DNA of 64,000 nucleotides, from positions 145,044,945-145,108,944 of the forward strand of contig OY856188.1 of assembly GCA_963693315.1 (NCBI GenBank). The letters run 5' to 3'. The position numbers and the translations under genes were made by a program. How positions within the stretch are numbered: position 1 is the stretch's first letter; the number at the start of each line of letters is the position of its first letter. Origin of the DNA: Diogma glabrata (lineage: Eukaryota; Arthropoda; Insecta; Diptera; Cylindrotomidae). Below the pieces are notes generated by a model. It ran no database searches. It had not been told where the DNA came from and saw only the letters and a program-made list of their open reading frames with translations. This document shows positions 62,524 through 64,000 of this stretch, piece after piece.

Positions 62524-63350
62524 GACCCAAATCCATCAAAAAAAATTGATGTAAAACAAAAATTTTGTTCTTTTCACCCAGAAACATCAATTTTTTTTCC
62601 GATTTACATCAAAAAAAAAATGTGCATTTTTTCGTAAATTTTTTTGACATTACTAATATCAACAAAGAAAATTTTAAAAATAAACGTTTTGTTAACGACA
62701 ATTTTTATATAACTATGAATTGTTTAATTTTGAAGAATTAATTATTGTGTTTTGTATTATATATATATACAATATAATGTAACTAACATTTAATAAATTA
62801 ACTCCTAATAAATAAAAAAACTCTAAAATGGATTTATTAGAATTAAAATATTATATTTCATTGGGTGGATGAAAAAAGATGTATCATAGGAAAAAACGAA
62901 GAGGCTTTTGTCTAAAATGAAGTAATTTAAATTGAAAACAAATATGAATGAATAAAACAAAATTATTTTATTTACAAATTAATTGAAACCAATATAAATA
63001 TTTCAATACGCAATTGCAGAATATGCTATTATACGAAATTTTTCAAATTTAAAAGTAGACAACCGCCATTTAAATATCACTAATACAAACATATTTCACA
63101 TCAAATTTTGTTTTTTGTTCTTTTCAGACCCGGATTTATAAATTGATTTAGAAAAGTCAAAAGAAAACCACATTAGTATTTATAATAAACGTCAAAAAAT
63201 CCTTAACAATATCTTTAAGATAGAATGAAATGAGCTTTACGTTAAATTAACGTTAAGTTTACGTTACCGACTATAAATGCTCTAGTGCATTTTCATACAT
63301 TTGTACTTTACGTTAAGTTAAAGTTACCGACTATAAATCGGGCATAACGG

Positions 63351-64000
63351 TTCCAAGATTATTGATTAAAATTGCGTTTACGCAATACTGCTTTGATATG
63401 CATATATATTTTAGATTTGAATAAAAAACAACTGTATATTTTAAATGTTTATTATATATTATATTATATATTTTAATTATATACATCTTTTTATTGTTAA
63501 TATTATTTTTTTAATATTGCATACCTTTTATTAATAAATACTCTATTCTTTATCGTATTCTTACTGAATAATCTGCCTTTTAGATTATTTTTTACTACGG
63601 TCCATAGCTAGCATTGTTTAATGTGGTTTATACCCACTTTGTAGTAAAAATATGGCCATTATAAATAATATTAAAGAAAAATATATAAGATATATTAATA
63701 ATAAAAATCTTAGTATGTAATTTTGACTATATAATGTATTATTTTTACAATTTTATTTGTATGAAGAAAATATACTCACAAAAATTAAAGCAATTTATAA
63801 TTTTTTCTAACTAACTGCAGTTTATTATTTATTTTATATTATATAAAACAAATTTTATAAGATGGGACGCGAAATAACAAAAATATATATTGCTGGTAAT
63901 AAAAGTTTATAGTTGTCAAGACTCATTCTACATTCACATGATTGTTTTTCTCGTTGTTTTTTTCATTTGTGGTTATTGTTTTCTCCATACAAGAACACAT
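63351..64000. other. gene-free AT-rich end of window
   Basis: AT-rich runs only. Confidence 0.5.

Larger units (their letters stand above)
60571..63344. mobile_element. TIR element enclosing copy B
   Basis: Ends TGCCCGATTTATAGTCGGTAAC and GTTACCGACTATAAATCGGGCA, with TA on both sides and internal repeats of ACGTTAACTT. No transposase is seen. Copy B of the composite transposon lies inside, so it is younger. Confidence 0.7.

Overview
This is a strongly AT-rich, transposon-dense stretch of an animal genome, almost certainly an insect. The support is a multi-exon eukaryotic gene with GT-AG introns, an irritans-type mariner, an errantivirus-like (env-bearing Ty3/gypsy) provirus, Penelope-like elements, jockey/CR1-like and RTE-like non-LTR elements, a Polinton remnant and many hairpin or inverted-repeat DNA elements. 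The env-bearing retrovirus-like element and the irritans mariner fit a dipteran-like host, but the species cannot be named from sequence alone.

The only host gene I can support is bystin (ribosome biogenesis), on the minus strand. It has three coding exons (54951-54814, 54755-54605, 39129-38039) and encodes 459 residues. Intron 1 is 58 bp. Intron 2 is about 15.5 kb (39130-54604) and holds an intact mariner, a Penelope-like element with inverted flanks, a decayed non-LTR element, a 217-bp-arm palindrome and a long-TIR element.

Region by region: 1-2691 has RTE-like and Penelope fragments, a tRNA-like SINE head and a hairpin. 2696-14474 is a complete errantivirus-like provirus with a 4-bp target duplication: 653-bp LTRs differing at about 4 sites, gag, a predicted -1 frameshift signal, a broken pol and an intact env. 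A 1.5-kb Penelope-like element with a 13-bp target duplication is nested in its 3' LTR. 14528-19658 is a second LTR retrotransposon (micropia/mdg3-like) with 274-bp LTRs and a 4-bp target duplication. 19663-27949 has no convincing gene, only tandem repeats, degenerate sequence and a tRNA-Lys-derived pseudogene. 27950-30593 is a Maverick/Polinton remnant (protease, an unnamed ORF, major capsid) split by a non-LTR insertion. 30600-35740 is a nest with a long inverted repeat, an open non-LTR reverse transcriptase frame, a transposase fragment and a candidate hammerhead ribozyme. 35740-38000 has MITEs and repeats, 38039-54951 is bystin, and 55000-64000 is a nest of TIR elements. That last nest includes two oppositely oriented copies of a composite transposon carrying a retrotransposon endonuclease fragment, and a solo LTR related to the second LTR element.

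Apart from bystin there is no sign of genes working together as a host pathway. The biology here is layered transposition, and the target duplications let much of the insertion order be read directly.
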